From Cellulomonas humilata (GTDB taxonomy: Bacteria > Actinomycetota > Actinomycetes > Actinomycetales > Cellulomonadaceae), in the NCBI RefSeq assembly GCF_013359775.1, contig NZ_JABMCI010000060.1, forward strand, positions 186,001 through 250,000: 64,000 bases of DNA, given 5' to 3'. The first letter of the stretch is position 1, and the number at the start of each line of letters is the position of its first letter. Both the position numbers and the translations under genes were made by a program. The notes below the pieces were generated by a model. The model did not search any database, was not told the DNA's origin, and saw only the letters and a program-made list of their open reading frames with translations. Shown here piece by piece: positions 56,041 to 64,000 of this stretch.

Positions 56041-56682
56041 ATGGCACGCAGACCCGGTCGACCGCGCGCGAGCGGCGATCCCGACGGTGAGCGCGACACC
56101 CGTCGCGACGTGCTCGACGCCGCCGCCGCCCTGTTCTGCACGGTCGGCTTCACGTCCACCAGCACCCGCGCGATCGCCGACGCCGCCGGGGTGCGCCAGG
56201 CCTCGATCTACCACCACTTCGCCGGCAAGGACGCGATCCTCCTCGAGCTGCTGCTCGGCACCGTCCGCCCGTCGCTGGACCTCGCCGACGCCCTCGTCGC
56301 CGGCGCCGAGCCCGCCGCGGCCCGGCTCTGGGCCCTCGCGCACGCGGACGTCGGCCTGCTCAGCGCGGGTCCGGTGAACCTGGGCGTCCTCTACGTGCTG
56401 CCGGAGGTGGCCGGCGAGCAGTTCGCCGAGTTCCACGCGCTGCGCTCGCGGCTGCGCGCCCGGTACAGCGAGCTCGCGTCGGCGGCGTCCGACGACGCCG
56501 ACGACCGGGGCGAGCTCGTGCTCGGGCTGGTGGAGTCGGTGATCCTGCGCCGCCGCGACACCCCGGACCTGGACGTCGCCGCCGTGCAGGACGCGGTGGC
56601 CGACGGGGTCCTGCGGCTGGTCGGCTGCACGCCGACCGAGGTCGCCGCGGCCCGCACGCTGCCGGTGTCGCTGGGCGTCTGA
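56041..56682 (+). CDS. TetR family regulator of the guanidine operon and symporter
   Basis: 213 residues. The HTH is at about 20-66, with RRDVLDAAAALFCTVGFTST and RAIADAAGVRQASIYHHF. The C-terminal domain ends in a helix with ESVILRRRDTPD. It lies between the carboxylase operon (divergent) and the symporter (same strand), and both of those carry the same operator, so it is very likely their common repressor. Inducer presumably guanidine, carboxyguanidine or allophanate (inference). Confidence 0.93.
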   Translation: MARRPGRPRASGDPDGERDTRRDVLDAAAALFCTVGFTSTSTRAIADAAGVRQASIYHHFAGKDAILLELLLGTVRPSLDLADALVAGAEPAAARLWALAHADVGLLSAGPVNLGVLYVLPEVAGEQFAEFHALRSRLRARYSELASAASDDADDRGELVLGLVESVILRRRDTPDLDVAAVQDAVADGVLRLVGCTPTEVAAARTLPVSLGV

Positions 56683-56778
56683 GCCCCGCGCGCGCGTACG
56701 CGAGTGCTGCGGCCGCCGATTTAACACAAGCGTTTCGTGCGTGCAGCGGATCCGACACAGGCCGGGTGGTCAATGAAC

Positions 56779-56792
56779 CTGTCGGCCGACAG
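56779..56792. promoter_or_regulatory. TetR operator upstream of the symporter gene
   Basis: CTGTCGGCCGACAG is a perfect 14-bp palindrome followed by AAA, matching the operator at 55877-55896 in its CTGTC/GACAG arms and 4-bp centre. It lies 54-67 bp before the symporter ATG. Confidence 0.85.
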
Positions 56793-56845
56793 AAACTCCG
56801 GGCCGGCGGTCGGTCGACGATCCCCCCTCGCCCCCCGGAGCCCCC

Positions 56846-58369
56846 ATGATCATCGCCGGAGTCGGTCTCTCCGTCCTCGCCGTCGTCCTCGTCGGCATCG
56901 TCGTCGCCCGCAAGGTCGACGGCGACAGCGCCAACTACCTCGTCGCCGGGCGCCGCCTGGGCGTCCCCCTCGTCGCGGCCTCCCTCATGGCCGCCGCGGT
57001 CGACTCGAACGCGACGGTCGGCAACACCGACCTGTCGGCGTCGTTCGGGTTCTGGGCCGGGGCGTCCCTCGCGCTCGGGCTGGCCATCTGTCTGCTGCTG
57101 ACCGGCCTGTTCCTGGCCAAGCCGATGAACCGCATGAAGCTGTTCACGCTCGCCGACTTCTACCGGCTGCGCTACGGGCGCGGGGTCGAGGTGGCGTCGT
57201 CGGTGTTCATGATCTTCGCGTTCGCCATCCTCATGGCCGGCAACCTGGTGGCCTGCGGGTTCCTGCTCGAACGGTTCCTCGGCCTCGACTACACCGTCGG
57301 CGTGCTCATCGCGGTCGCCCTGGTGCTCGTCTACACGATCGGCGGGGGCATGTTCTCCGACGCCTACACGGCCGCGATCCAGATCGTCATCACGATCGCC
57401 GCGACGGCCGCCCTGGTGATCTGGTTCGGCACGACCTACGGCTTCGAGGTGGCCGACGGCATGGGCCCGTTCGACTTCGAGCAGCTCACGCAGACCAGCG
57501 CCGGCGCACCCATCAACTGGGCCACGCTCGTCGCACTCGGCATCGGGGACATCGTCGCCATCGACTTCATGCAGCGGATCTTCGCGGCCCGGAACCCGGA
57601 GGTCGCGCAGAAGTCCTGCTTCACCGGCGCGGCAGGGACCGCGATCATCGGTGTCGCGTTCGCCATGGTCGCCCTGTCCGCGTCGTCGGTGCTCGGCCTC
57701 ACGACGGATGCCGGGCCCATCCTGTTCCAGCTCCTCGACGACTACGCGCCCTCAGGCCTGACCGTGCTCGTCCTGTCCGGGATCGTCGCCGCCTCGTTCT
57801 CGACCGCGTCGGGGGCCATCCTCGCGACCTCGGCCGTGGCCGTCCGGAACATCGTCGGTGTCCGCCGCGTGGTCTCCGTGAAGGAGGAGGGCGTCCGTGA
57901 CCCGCTGCTGCTGTGGACCCGCGTCGCGATGGTCCCGATCGTGGTGCTCGGCGTCTCGGTGGCGCTCAAGGTGGCCCAGACCGGCATCCTGCTGACGCTC
58001 GCGTTCGACCTCATGCTCGCCGGGCTGCTGGTGCCGTTCATCCTCGGCCTGTTCTGGAAGCGCGGGGGTACCCGGGCGGCCGTCGCGGCGCTGGTGGTCG
58101 GCGTCGGCGTCCGGCTGGTGCTCTTCGTCCTGACGCCCACCGTCTACGGGGTGCCCAACGACGTCTGGTACATCCCGAACGACCTGATCGACGCCTCGTT
58201 CGACGGCTGGCCGACGTTCTGGGGCTTCGGTGCCTCGCTCCTGGCGTACCTCGTCGCGGCGGCGGTCTGGCCGCGCACCGTCACCGAGGAGGCCTGGGCG
58301 ATCGCGGACGGCATGCCCGACGAGACCATCCCGGCACCGCGGGGAGCGGAGCCCGAGCCCGCCGTGTGA
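56846..58369 (+). CDS. Sodium:solute symporter family transporter
   Basis: 507 residues with 13-14 membrane spans, SSS family. GRRLGVPLVAASLMAAAVDSN and GNTDLSASFGFWAG are the first two conserved segments; the span with GGGMFSDAYTAAIQ is the SSS signature. Another typical block is SGIVAASFSTASGAILATS. Some members carry urea or other small nitrogen compounds. The shared operator with the carboxylase operon suggests it imports the substrate, probably guanidine or a guanidino/urea compound; this is inference. Confidence 0.9.
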   Translation: MIIAGVGLSVLAVVLVGIVVARKVDGDSANYLVAGRRLGVPLVAASLMAAAVDSNATVGNTDLSASFGFWAGASLALGLAICLLLTGLFLAKPMNRMKLFTLADFYRLRYGRGVEVASSVFMIFAFAILMAGNLVACGFLLERFLGLDYTVGVLIAVALVLVYTIGGGMFSDAYTAAIQIVITIAATAALVIWFGTTYGFEVADGMGPFDFEQLTQTSAGAPINWATLVALGIGDIVAIDFMQRIFAARNPEVAQKSCFTGAAGTAIIGVAFAMVALSASSVLGLTTDAGPILFQLLDDYAPSGLTVLVLSGIVAASFSTASGAILATSAVAVRNIVGVRRVVSVKEEGVRDPLLLWTRVAMVPIVVLGVSVALKVAQTGILLTLAFDLMLAGLLVPFILGLFWKRGGTRAAVAALVVGVGVRLVLFVLTPTVYGVPNDVWYIPNDLIDASFDGWPTFWGFGASLLAYLVAAAVWPRTVTEEAWAIADGMPDETIPAPRGAEPEPAV

Positions 58370-58411
58370 GCCGCTCCGCGTGGGCGCCCGCCCCGCGGCT
58401 AGGTTGTCCTG

Positions 58412-58912
58412 GTGTCCTTCCGTGTCCGCCCCGCCCTGCCCGCCGACGTCCGCGCCATCCGCGCGCTCGTGGAGCCGTACGCCGCCGAGCGCATCCTCCT
58501 GGCCAAGGAGTGGGTCGGGTACTACGAGTCGGTGCAGGAGTTCCTGGTCGCAGAAGCGGATGACGCGACGGTGATCGGCTGCGGTGCGCTGCACGTGATG
58601 TGGCAGGACCTGGCCGAGATCCGCACGCTCGCCGCCGACCGCACCATCCGCGGGACCGGCGTCGGGCACGCGCTGCTCGACAGCCTGCTGGACCGGGCCC
58701 GGGAGCTGGGACTGCGGCGCGTCTTCTGCCTCACGTTCGAGGTGGCCTTCTTCGAGTCCCACGGGTTCCACGTCATCGAGGGCACGCCCGTGACGCCCGA
58801 CGTCTACCTCGAGCTGCTGCGGTCGCACGACGACGGCGTCGCCGAGTTCCTCGACCTCGCGCGCGTGAAGCCGAACACGCTGGGCAACACCCGGATGCTC
58901 ATCGAGCTGTAG
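58412..58912 (+). CDS. Amino-acid N-acetyltransferase (short ArgA-type N-acetylglutamate synthase)
   Basis: 166 residues, single GNAT domain. It begins VRPALPADVRAIRALVEPYA; the acetyl-CoA loop is RGTGVGHALL, and FESHGF plus KPNTLGNTRMLI are the marks of the short actinobacterial N-acetylglutamate synthase of arginine biosynthesis. GTG start at 58412. No other arginine genes lie near. Cytoplasmic. Confidence 0.85.
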   Translation: MSFRVRPALPADVRAIRALVEPYAAERILLAKEWVGYYESVQEFLVAEADDATVIGCGALHVMWQDLAEIRTLAADRTIRGTGVGHALLDSLLDRARELGLRRVFCLTFEVAFFESHGFHVIEGTPVTPDVYLELLRSHDDGVAEFLDLARVKPNTLGNTRMLIEL

Positions 58913-58951
58913 ATCGTGCGACGCCCGGTCCGCGTCCGGCACGCTCGGGGC

Positions 58952-59533
58952 GTGACCACCTACCTCGCGACCGAGCGACTGGCCCTGCGCCCCTTCTCCG
59001 CCGACGAGGCCGACCTGCTGATCGAGCTGGACAGCGACCCGGCGGTGATGCGGTACCTGACCGGCGGTGAGGCGACCCCTCCCGAGGTCGTCCGCGAGCG
59101 CGACCTCCCGAGTCTGCTTCGCGGCTACGAGCGGTGGGACGGGAGGTTCGGGGTGTTCGCGGCGCACGAGAAGGACGGCGGCGCGTTCGTCGGTTGGTTC
59201 TGCCTGCGCCCCGAGCCGGGTGGCCCGACGGACGAGGTCGAGCTCGGGTACCGGCTGCGCCAGGACGCGTGGGGCAAGGGGTACGCCACCGAGGGGTCCC
59301 GGGCGCTGCTCGACAAGGCGTTCTCGGAGCTCGACGTGCGCGTGGTCTGGGGCGCGACGATGTTCCTGAACCGCGCCTCGCAGAAGGTGATGGAGAAGGT
59401 CGACATGACCGTCGCGGAGAAGCTCGACACCCCCGAGGACATGCTCATGGTGGAGGGCTCCGAGCACGGCGGCTTCCGGTACGAGATCACCAGGGAGCGG
59501 TGGACGCAGCGGGCGCAGCGGGAGCGGCGGTAG
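58952..59533 (+). CDS. GNAT family N-acetyltransferase (RimJ-like)
   Basis: 193 residues. TERLALRPFSADEADLL is the RimJ/RimL-type entry, and RQDAWGKGYATEGSRALLD is the acetyl-CoA-binding motif. The C-terminus is basic. Start GTG at 58952, 39 bp after the preceding GNAT gene. The substrate, a protein N-terminus or a small amine, cannot be told. Confidence 0.85.
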   Translation: MTTYLATERLALRPFSADEADLLIELDSDPAVMRYLTGGEATPPEVVRERDLPSLLRGYERWDGRFGVFAAHEKDGGAFVGWFCLRPEPGGPTDEVELGYRLRQDAWGKGYATEGSRALLDKAFSELDVRVVWGATMFLNRASQKVMEKVDMTVAEKLDTPEDMLMVEGSEHGGFRYEITRERWTQRAQRERR

Positions 59534-59534
59534 C

Positions 59535-60011
59535 TCAGCCGATGACGAGCTCGATGCCGTCGGCGGTGTTGCGCAGGTCGGTGACCGGGCGCAGCGTGCC
59601 GTCGGGGAGGCGGACCGAGATCGTGTCGGGCGCCCCGGGCGGTCGGGTGGCCCGCATCGTCTGCAGGTGCAGGACCAGCGCGGACGCGGAGATCACGGGC
59701 GTGCCGCCCGGCTGCCACGCCGGTGCGGGTGGGGGTGCCGGTGCGTCGGCCACCGACAGCTCCGCGCGCACCCGGTCCAGGAACGCGTCGACCTCCTGCT
59801 GGTCGTAGCCCTCGCGCCACTTGGTGGTCTGGAACCGGATCCCGTCGATCTGCTGCGCGGTCACCGGCTTCGTCGCGCGGCCCGCTCCCTCCCGCTCCTT
59901 GAGGGTGTCGGCCACCCGGTCCAGGAAGTCGTCGACCTCGTCCTGGTCGTAGCCCTCGCGGAACTTGGTGGCCGCGAACTTCTGGTTGAGGACGTCGGCG
60001 GAGGTGAGCAT
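59535..60011 (-). CDS. Small protein with two DivIVA-type domains
   Basis: 158 residues. Two short copies of the DivIVA N-terminal motif are present: FAATKFREGYDQDEVDDFLDRV (about 12-33) and FQTTKWREGYDQQEVDAFLDRV (about 60-81), each preceded by a Val/Ile-rich turn. Unlike Wag31/DivIVA it has no long coiled coil; the C-terminal 60 residues are a small beta-rich tail. DivIVA motifs bind negatively curved membrane at poles and septa. Function of this short double form is unknown. The ATG at 60011 is 20 bp after mutY's end. Confidence 0.85.
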   Translation of the reverse strand: MLTSADVLNQKFAATKFREGYDQDEVDDFLDRVADTLKEREGAGRATKPVTAQQIDGIRFQTTKWREGYDQQEVDAFLDRVRAELSVADAPAPPPAPAWQPGGTPVISASALVLHLQTMRATRPPGAPDTISVRLPDGTLRPVTDLRNTADGIELVIG

Positions 60012-60031
60012 GACCGCATGGTCCCACGCGG

Positions 60032-60952
60032 TCAGGACGGGAGCCGGTACGTCGGTGGGTCGTCCTCGCTGGCCGCCGCGTCCCGGGTGACCAACCCGTC
60101 GGCCACCAGCCCGTCCACGCAGCGGGCGAGCTGCCCGGCGTCCGGCCAGACCGCGTCGACCGCGGCGGCCGGCACCGGACCGAGGGTGTCGCGGAGCAGG
60201 GCCATCACGCGCCCGCGCACCTGCCGGTCGGTGCCCGTGAACGACTGGGTCCGGCGGCGTCCGGCGTGCTCGTCGGCCGGCCGGCCAGCGGCGTACCAGG
60301 CGCACACGTCCTGCACCGGGCAGGCGTCGCAGCGCGGGGACCGGGCGGTGCAGACGAGGGCGCCCAGCTCCATCGACGCGGCGGCCCACCGGGCGGCGGT
60401 CGCGTGGTCGTCGGGCACGTACGCGGTGGCCCGCCGGACCTCGTCCACCGTCTGGCTCGGAGCCGGGAGCGCGACGCCGTCGACCGTGCGGGCCAGCACG
60501 CGCCGGACGTTGGTGTCGAGCACCACCGACCGCCGCCCGTACGCGAAGGCCAGGACCGCGGCAGCCGTGTAGGAGCCGATGCCGGGCAGCGCGAGGAGCT
60601 CGGCCTCCGTCGACGGGACCACCCCGCCGTGCCGCTCGACGATCGCCCGCGCGCACTCCTGCAACCGGAGCGCGCGGCGCGGGTAGCCCAGCCGGTCCCA
60701 CGCGCGCAGCACGTCGGCCGTCGACGCCGCCGCGAGGTCCTCCGGCATCGGCCACCGGGCCATCCACGCCCGCCACGCCGGCTCGACGCGGACCACCGGC
60801 GTCTGCTGGAGCATCACCTCGCTGACCAGCACGCCGTACGCCGTCCGGTCGGCCGCGCGCCACGGCAGGTCGCGCGCGTGCACCCCGAACCAGGCGAGCA
60901 CCGGCTCGCGCAGCTGGGCGGGGGACGGCGGCACCGCAGCATCCTGCCTCAC
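60032..60952 (-). CDS. mutY: A/G-specific adenine glycosylase
   Basis: Removes adenine opposite 8-oxoguanine. 306 residues: LPWR near residue 29, VMLQQTPV with the helix-lining residues and catalytic Glu context, the helix-hairpin-helix LPGIGSYTAAAV, and Asp in VVLDTNVRRVL. The iron-sulfur cluster ligands are complete (C-x6-C-x2-C-x5-C in CTARSPRCDACPVQDVC). The C-terminal 8-oxoG-recognition domain is short, as in other actinobacterial MutY. Confidence 0.95.
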   Translation of the reverse strand: MRQDAAVPPSPAQLREPVLAWFGVHARDLPWRAADRTAYGVLVSEVMLQQTPVVRVEPAWRAWMARWPMPEDLAAASTADVLRAWDRLGYPRRALRLQECARAIVERHGGVVPSTEAELLALPGIGSYTAAAVLAFAYGRRSVVLDTNVRRVLARTVDGVALPAPSQTVDEVRRATAYVPDDHATAARWAAASMELGALVCTARSPRCDACPVQDVCAWYAAGRPADEHAGRRRTQSFTGTDRQVRGRVMALLRDTLGPVPAAAVDAVWPDAGQLARCVDGLVADGLVTRDAAASEDDPPTYRLPS

Positions 60953-61084
60953 GCCGCCGCGCGTCTCGCCCTGTGAGCGGACCGCGGGCGAACCCGCGCG
61001 TCCGCCGGGCGGGTCGAAGGACGTGCCTCTACGGTGGTCGCGCCGCGGGATCGCGTGGCGCAGTCGATCGGGTCCGGAGGACGC

Positions 61085-61681
61085 ATGAGCGAGTCGCGAC
61101 GCCTCCCCGCCCGCGTGTACTGGGTGCGCCGGCTGGTGGTGCTCGGCATCCCCCTGGTCGTCGTGGCGGTCGTGGTGTGGCTGGTCGCGGGGCGCGGCTC
61201 GGGCGACGACCCGACGCCCGACGCGCAGACCACGTCCGCTCCGGCCGTCGACCCGACACCCAGCCAGACGCCGACCGACGACGACGGGGTGGCCGACTGC
61301 GCGGCAGCGGGCCTGGCCCTGGCCATGACACCGGATGCCGTGTCGTTCGCCGCCGGGGTGAGCGCCACGTTCACGGTCTCGATCACCAACACGAGCGCGG
61401 TGCCCTGCCTGGTCGATGCGGGCGAGGTCCAGCGCGAGATCGTCATCACGTCCGGCTCGGACCGGGTGTGGTCCAACCGCGACTGCGTCGTGGCCGGCAC
61501 GGAGAAGCGCACGCTCCTGCTGCCCGCCGGCGGCAACGACACCACCCCGTTCGCGTGGAACCGGGTCCGCTCGGCGGAGGGCTGCCCGCAGGGCCTCCCG
61601 GCACCCGGCGCCGGAACGTACTCGGCGCAGCTGAACCTGGCCGGGACGAGCGCGCCGCCGGCCGTGTTCGGGTTGGGCTAG
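61085..61681 (+). CDS. Membrane-anchored extracytoplasmic protein, unknown function
   Basis: 198 residues: a basic N-terminus, one transmembrane anchor (about 17-40), a Thr/Pro/Asp linker, then an Ig-like beta domain from about 70 with Cys in VADCAAAG, VPCLVDAG, NRDCVV and EGCPQG, which could form two disulphides. The fold resembles the DUF4232-type or conserved alpha-crystallin-like exported domains, but I do not recognise it firmly. ATG at 61085 gives the best start. It is convergent with disA, with 2 bp between stops. Confidence 0.75.
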   Translation: MSESRRLPARVYWVRRLVVLGIPLVVVAVVVWLVAGRGSGDDPTPDAQTTSAPAVDPTPSQTPTDDDGVADCAAAGLALAMTPDAVSFAAGVSATFTVSITNTSAVPCLVDAGEVQREIVITSGSDRVWSNRDCVVAGTEKRTLLLPAGGNDTTPFAWNRVRSAEGCPQGLPAPGAGTYSAQLNLAGTSAPPAVFGLG

Positions 61682-61683
61682 GG

Positions 61684-62763
61684 CTAGACGTACCGCTCGA
61701 GGATGCTCGACTCGGCCAACCGGGACAGCCCCTCACGCACGGCCCGCGCGCGCTGCTCGCCGACGCCGTCGACGGCCATGAGGTCCTCGATGCCGGCGGC
61801 CAGCAGCTTCTGGAGGCCGCCGAAGTGCGCCACCAGCCGGTCGACGATGGCGCCCGGGAGGCGGGGGACCTTGGACAGCAGCCGGTAGCCGCGCGGTCCG
61901 GCGGCCGCGTCGAGGGCGTCGCCACCCCCGGGCAGGCCGAGCACGCTGGCGATCTTCGCGTTGTCGAGCAGCTCCGTGGAGTCCAGCTCCGCCAGCTCGT
62001 CGAGCACCGTGTCCACGTCCCGGCGGCTGGTGTCGACGTAGTCGCGGATGATGAGCGCCCGGTCGGAGCCGATGCCGCCCACCAGCTCGTCCAGCTGGAG
62101 GGTGAGCAGGCGGCCGTCGGTGCCCAGCTCGACGACGTAGCCCTCGATCTCCTCCGAGATGCGGCGGACCATCTCGAGGCGCTGCACCACGGCGGACACG
62201 TCGCGGACCGTGACCAGGTCCTCGATCTCGAGGGCGGACAGGGTGCCGCTGACCTCGTCGAGCCGCGACTTGTACCGCTCGAGGGTGGCCAGGGCCTGGT
62301 TGGCGCGGGACAGGATGGTGGTCGAGTCCTCGATGACGTGCCGCTGGCCGCCGACGTACAGCGCGATGATCCGCATGGACGCGGAGACCGACACGACCGG
62401 CAGGCCGGTCTGCTTGGCCACGCGCTCGGCGGTGCGGTGCCGGGTGCCGGACTCGGACGTCTCGATGGTCACGTCCGGCAGCAGCTGGACGGCCGCGCGC
62501 AGGATCCGGGAGATGCCCGCGTCCACGACGACGGCGCCGTCCATCTTGGCCAGCTCGCGCAGGCGGGTGGCGGAGAACTCGACGTCCAGGACGAACCCGC
62601 CGGAGCAGATGCTCTCGACGGTCTGGTCGAAGCCGAGGACGATCAGCGCGCCGGTCCGTCCGCGCAGGATCCGCTCCAGACCGTCGCGAAGCTCGCCACC
62701 CGGGGCGACGGCGGCGAGCGTGGACCTCAGGAGGTCATCGGAGGCGTGCAGGTGCGACGGCAC
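61684..62763 (-). CDS. disA: DNA integrity scanning protein DisA, diadenylate cyclase
   Basis: Makes cyclic di-AMP and scans DNA for branched structures. 359 residues from the GTG at 62763. The DAC domain (about 1-150) has DGA at 75-77 and RHR at 108-110; a helical linker and the C-terminal helix-hairpin-helix DNA-binding domain (about 300-359, with [13 protein letters not shown] and [13 protein letters not shown]) follow. The frame is open to 62850, but homologues begin close to the chosen start. Adjacent mutY agrees with a DNA-repair neighbourhood. The octamer gives c-di-AMP for osmolyte and DNA-damage control. Confidence 0.95.
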   Translation of the reverse strand: MPSHLHASDDLLRSTLAAVAPGGELRDGLERILRGRTGALIVLGFDQTVESICSGGFVLDVEFSATRLRELAKMDGAVVVDAGISRILRAAVQLLPDVTIETSESGTRHRTAERVAKQTGLPVVSVSASMRIIALYVGGQRHVIEDSTTILSRANQALATLERYKSRLDEVSGTLSALEIEDLVTVRDVSAVVQRLEMVRRISEEIEGYVVELGTDGRLLTLQLDELVGGIGSDRALIIRDYVDTSRRDVDTVLDELAELDSTELLDNAKIASVLGLPGGGDALDAAAGPRGYRLLSKVPRLPGAIVDRLVAHFGGLQKLLAAGIEDLMAVDGVGEQRARAVREGLSRLAESSILERYV

Positions 62764-62852
62764 GGTTGCATGGTAACGATGGGCGGGCTCGGCGGTCGTC
62801 GCGAACCGCAGGGCGGACTGGTTGGCCACGCGAGTTCGCTCGTTCGACACGC

Positions 62853-63914
62853 TCAGGCGGGCCGCGGCGGGGCCGTGCTGTCGCGCACCACGAGGTCGAC
62901 CAGGATGCGGTGCTCCTCCGGCGCGGGGGCCTCACCCGCGCGGAACCGGGCGATCGACGAGGTCAGGGCGGCTGCGGCGGCCTTGCCCTTGGCGGCGAAG
63001 TCCTGGTGCACGGTGGTCAGCGCGGGGCGCAGGCGGCGGGCGAGGGGGGAGTCGTCGAACCCGACGACCGAGAGGTCCTCCGGCACGCGCAGCCCGAGCT
63101 CCTCGGCGGCGTGCACCACGGCGGCGGCCATGAGGTCCGAGAAGCAGAGCACCGCGCTGGGGCGCTCCGGCCCGTCGAGGATCGCCCGTGCCCCCTGCGA
63201 GACGAACGGCTCGGCGTTGTCGTGCACCTCCATGACGACGGGGGTCACCCCGCCCGCCTCGAGCGTCTCGACCCAGCCGATCTGGCGCTCGCGGGCGACG
63301 AACCCCGACCCGGCGGCGGCGGGGTCGGGTGCCCAGCCGGGTGGCTCGGTCGAGTTCATCGTGAGGATCCCGATGCGCCGGTGACCCAGGTCGAGCAGGT
63401 GCTGGGCGCCCAGGCGTGCCCCGTGGCGCTCGTCGAGGAGCACGCTGGAGGCCTCGGCCACCGGCTCCCCGTCCACGAACACGAGCGGCAGCCTGCGCCG
63501 GACCAGCCAGTCGACGGCCGGGTAGTCCCCGGCGCACCCGTACACCAGCGCGCCGTCCATCGGGATGTCCCGGGCGGGGATCATGCCCTCCGAGCTGGTG
63601 GAGGGCAGGAGCACCACGGCCATGCCGGTGGGGGCCAGCTCCTCGGCGACCGCCCCGAAGAACGCGGCCGCGATGGGGTCGAGGAACGCGGTGCCGAGCG
63701 ACTCCGTCAGGAGGACCCCGACCGCACCGGTGGTGCCGCGGGCCAGCGCCCGGGCCGACGGATCAGGTCCGACGTAGCCGAGGTCGGCCGCGGCCGCGAG
63801 GATCGTGCGGCGCATCTCGGCCGAGAGCTGGTCCGGGCGGGAGAACGCGTTGGACACGGTCATCCGGCTGACGCCCACGCGGTCCGCGATCGTCTGAAGC
63901 GTCACCCGGGACAC
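62853..63914 (-). CDS. LacI family transcriptional regulator
   Basis: 353 residues from the GTG at 63914. The HTH is [21 protein letters not shown], followed by the hinge helix ARALARG, then the periplasmic-binding-like sugar domain (about 60-345). The usual start of effector binding [15 protein letters not shown] and the late [20 protein letters not shown] are present. An ATG at 63986 gives a 24-residue longer version and cannot be excluded. Target genes probably lie beyond the window edge. Confidence 0.9.
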   Translation of the reverse strand: MSRVTLQTIADRVGVSRMTVSNAFSRPDQLSAEMRRTILAAAADLGYVGPDPSARALARGTTGAVGVLLTESLGTAFLDPIAAAFFGAVAEELAPTGMAVVLLPSTSSEGMIPARDIPMDGALVYGCAGDYPAVDWLVRRRLPLVFVDGEPVAEASSVLLDERHGARLGAQHLLDLGHRRIGILTMNSTEPPGWAPDPAAAGSGFVARERQIGWVETLEAGGVTPVVMEVHDNAEPFVSQGARAILDGPERPSAVLCFSDLMAAAVVHAAEELGLRVPEDLSVVGFDDSPLARRLRPALTTVHQDFAAKGKAAAAALTSSIARFRAGEAPAPEEHRILVDLVVRDSTAPPRPA

Positions 63915-64000
63915 GACGCCACCCTGTTCCGCTCCATGCGGGACAGGGTAGGTCGCCGGGGCCGGTCCCCGGGAGGCGACGGTCATCGCGCGGGGTAGCC

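Overview
The window is very GC-rich, densely packed bacterial chromosome with many 1-4 bp start/stop overlaps, frequent GTG starts and long GC-rich hairpins between genes. The gene content fits an actinobacterium of the Cellulomonas group (Micrococcales): a DasR-type box beside HPr, an HspR-type HAIR box beside clpB, LtrA, DUF5997, DisA, DivIVA-domain and septum-formation proteins, and GH3 beta-glucosidases. The genus is an inference from gene content and composition; no rRNA is present.

Layout. 1-2.8 kb: end of a PTS EIIC permease (N-acetylglucosamine/glucose type) and enzyme I, convergent with HPr, which carries a near-perfect DasR operator upstream. 2.9-4.8 kb: tRNA-Ser(UGA) followed by a visibly less GC-rich stretch of small, partly broken minus-strand genes, probably the remains of an inserted element. 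4.9-6.4 kb: a secreted bulb-lectin protein. 6.8-11.4 kb: an RNB ribonuclease, then a tightly coupled minus-strand operon of an acyl-CoA dehydrogenase-like protein, a PIG-L deacetylase/methyltransferase fusion and a family 2 glycosyltransferase. 11.5-14.8 kb: coiled-coil protein, YdeI-like protein, tRNA-Ser(GCU), LtrA and tRNA-Arg(ACG). 14.9-17.3 kb: a class III nucleotide cyclase translationally coupled to a cyclic-nucleotide-binding protein, which looks like a complete signal-and-receptor pair. 17.4-29.2 kb: mostly housekeeping and transport (VanY-like peptidase, glycogen phosphorylase, DUF5997, APC permease, LysR-type binding domain without HTH, TrmB, VOC protein, CDF and ClC transporters, hydrolase).

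29.2-38.8 kb: clpB under a HAIR box, then a sugar-use regulon: an MFS transporter and a GH3 enzyme in one operon, a divergent TetR regulator, and a second GH3 beta-glucosidase. Copies of one operator (core TTACCACGTGGTAA) lie in the MFS/TetR intergenic region and upstream of the second GH3 gene. 38.8-45.4 kb: two septum-formation/DUF4190 membrane proteins, exonuclease III, an SDR, and a TetR/MMPL efflux pair around a perfect 14-bp palindrome. 45.4-50.8 kb: glycerol use (glpD, glpF, glpK) with a divergent SorC/DeoR-type regulator.

50.8-58.4 kb: a three-gene operon annotated classically as urea carboxylase plus urea-amidolyase-associated proteins 1 and 2, but which by present knowledge fits guanidine carboxylase plus carboxyguanidine deiminase. 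It is accompanied by a TetR regulator and a sodium:solute symporter, with the same CTGTC-N4-GACAG operator upstream of both the operon and the symporter. No allophanate hydrolase lies in the window. 58.4-64 kb: two GNAT acetyltransferases, a small double-DivIVA-domain protein, MutY, a membrane-anchored protein, DisA and a LacI regulator.

The observations most worth following are the acyl-CoA dehydrogenase/PIG-L-methyltransferase/glycosyltransferase operon, the cyclase/receptor pair with unusual active-site residues, the TetR/GH3 operator set, and the guanidine-type operon with its own regulator and symporter.
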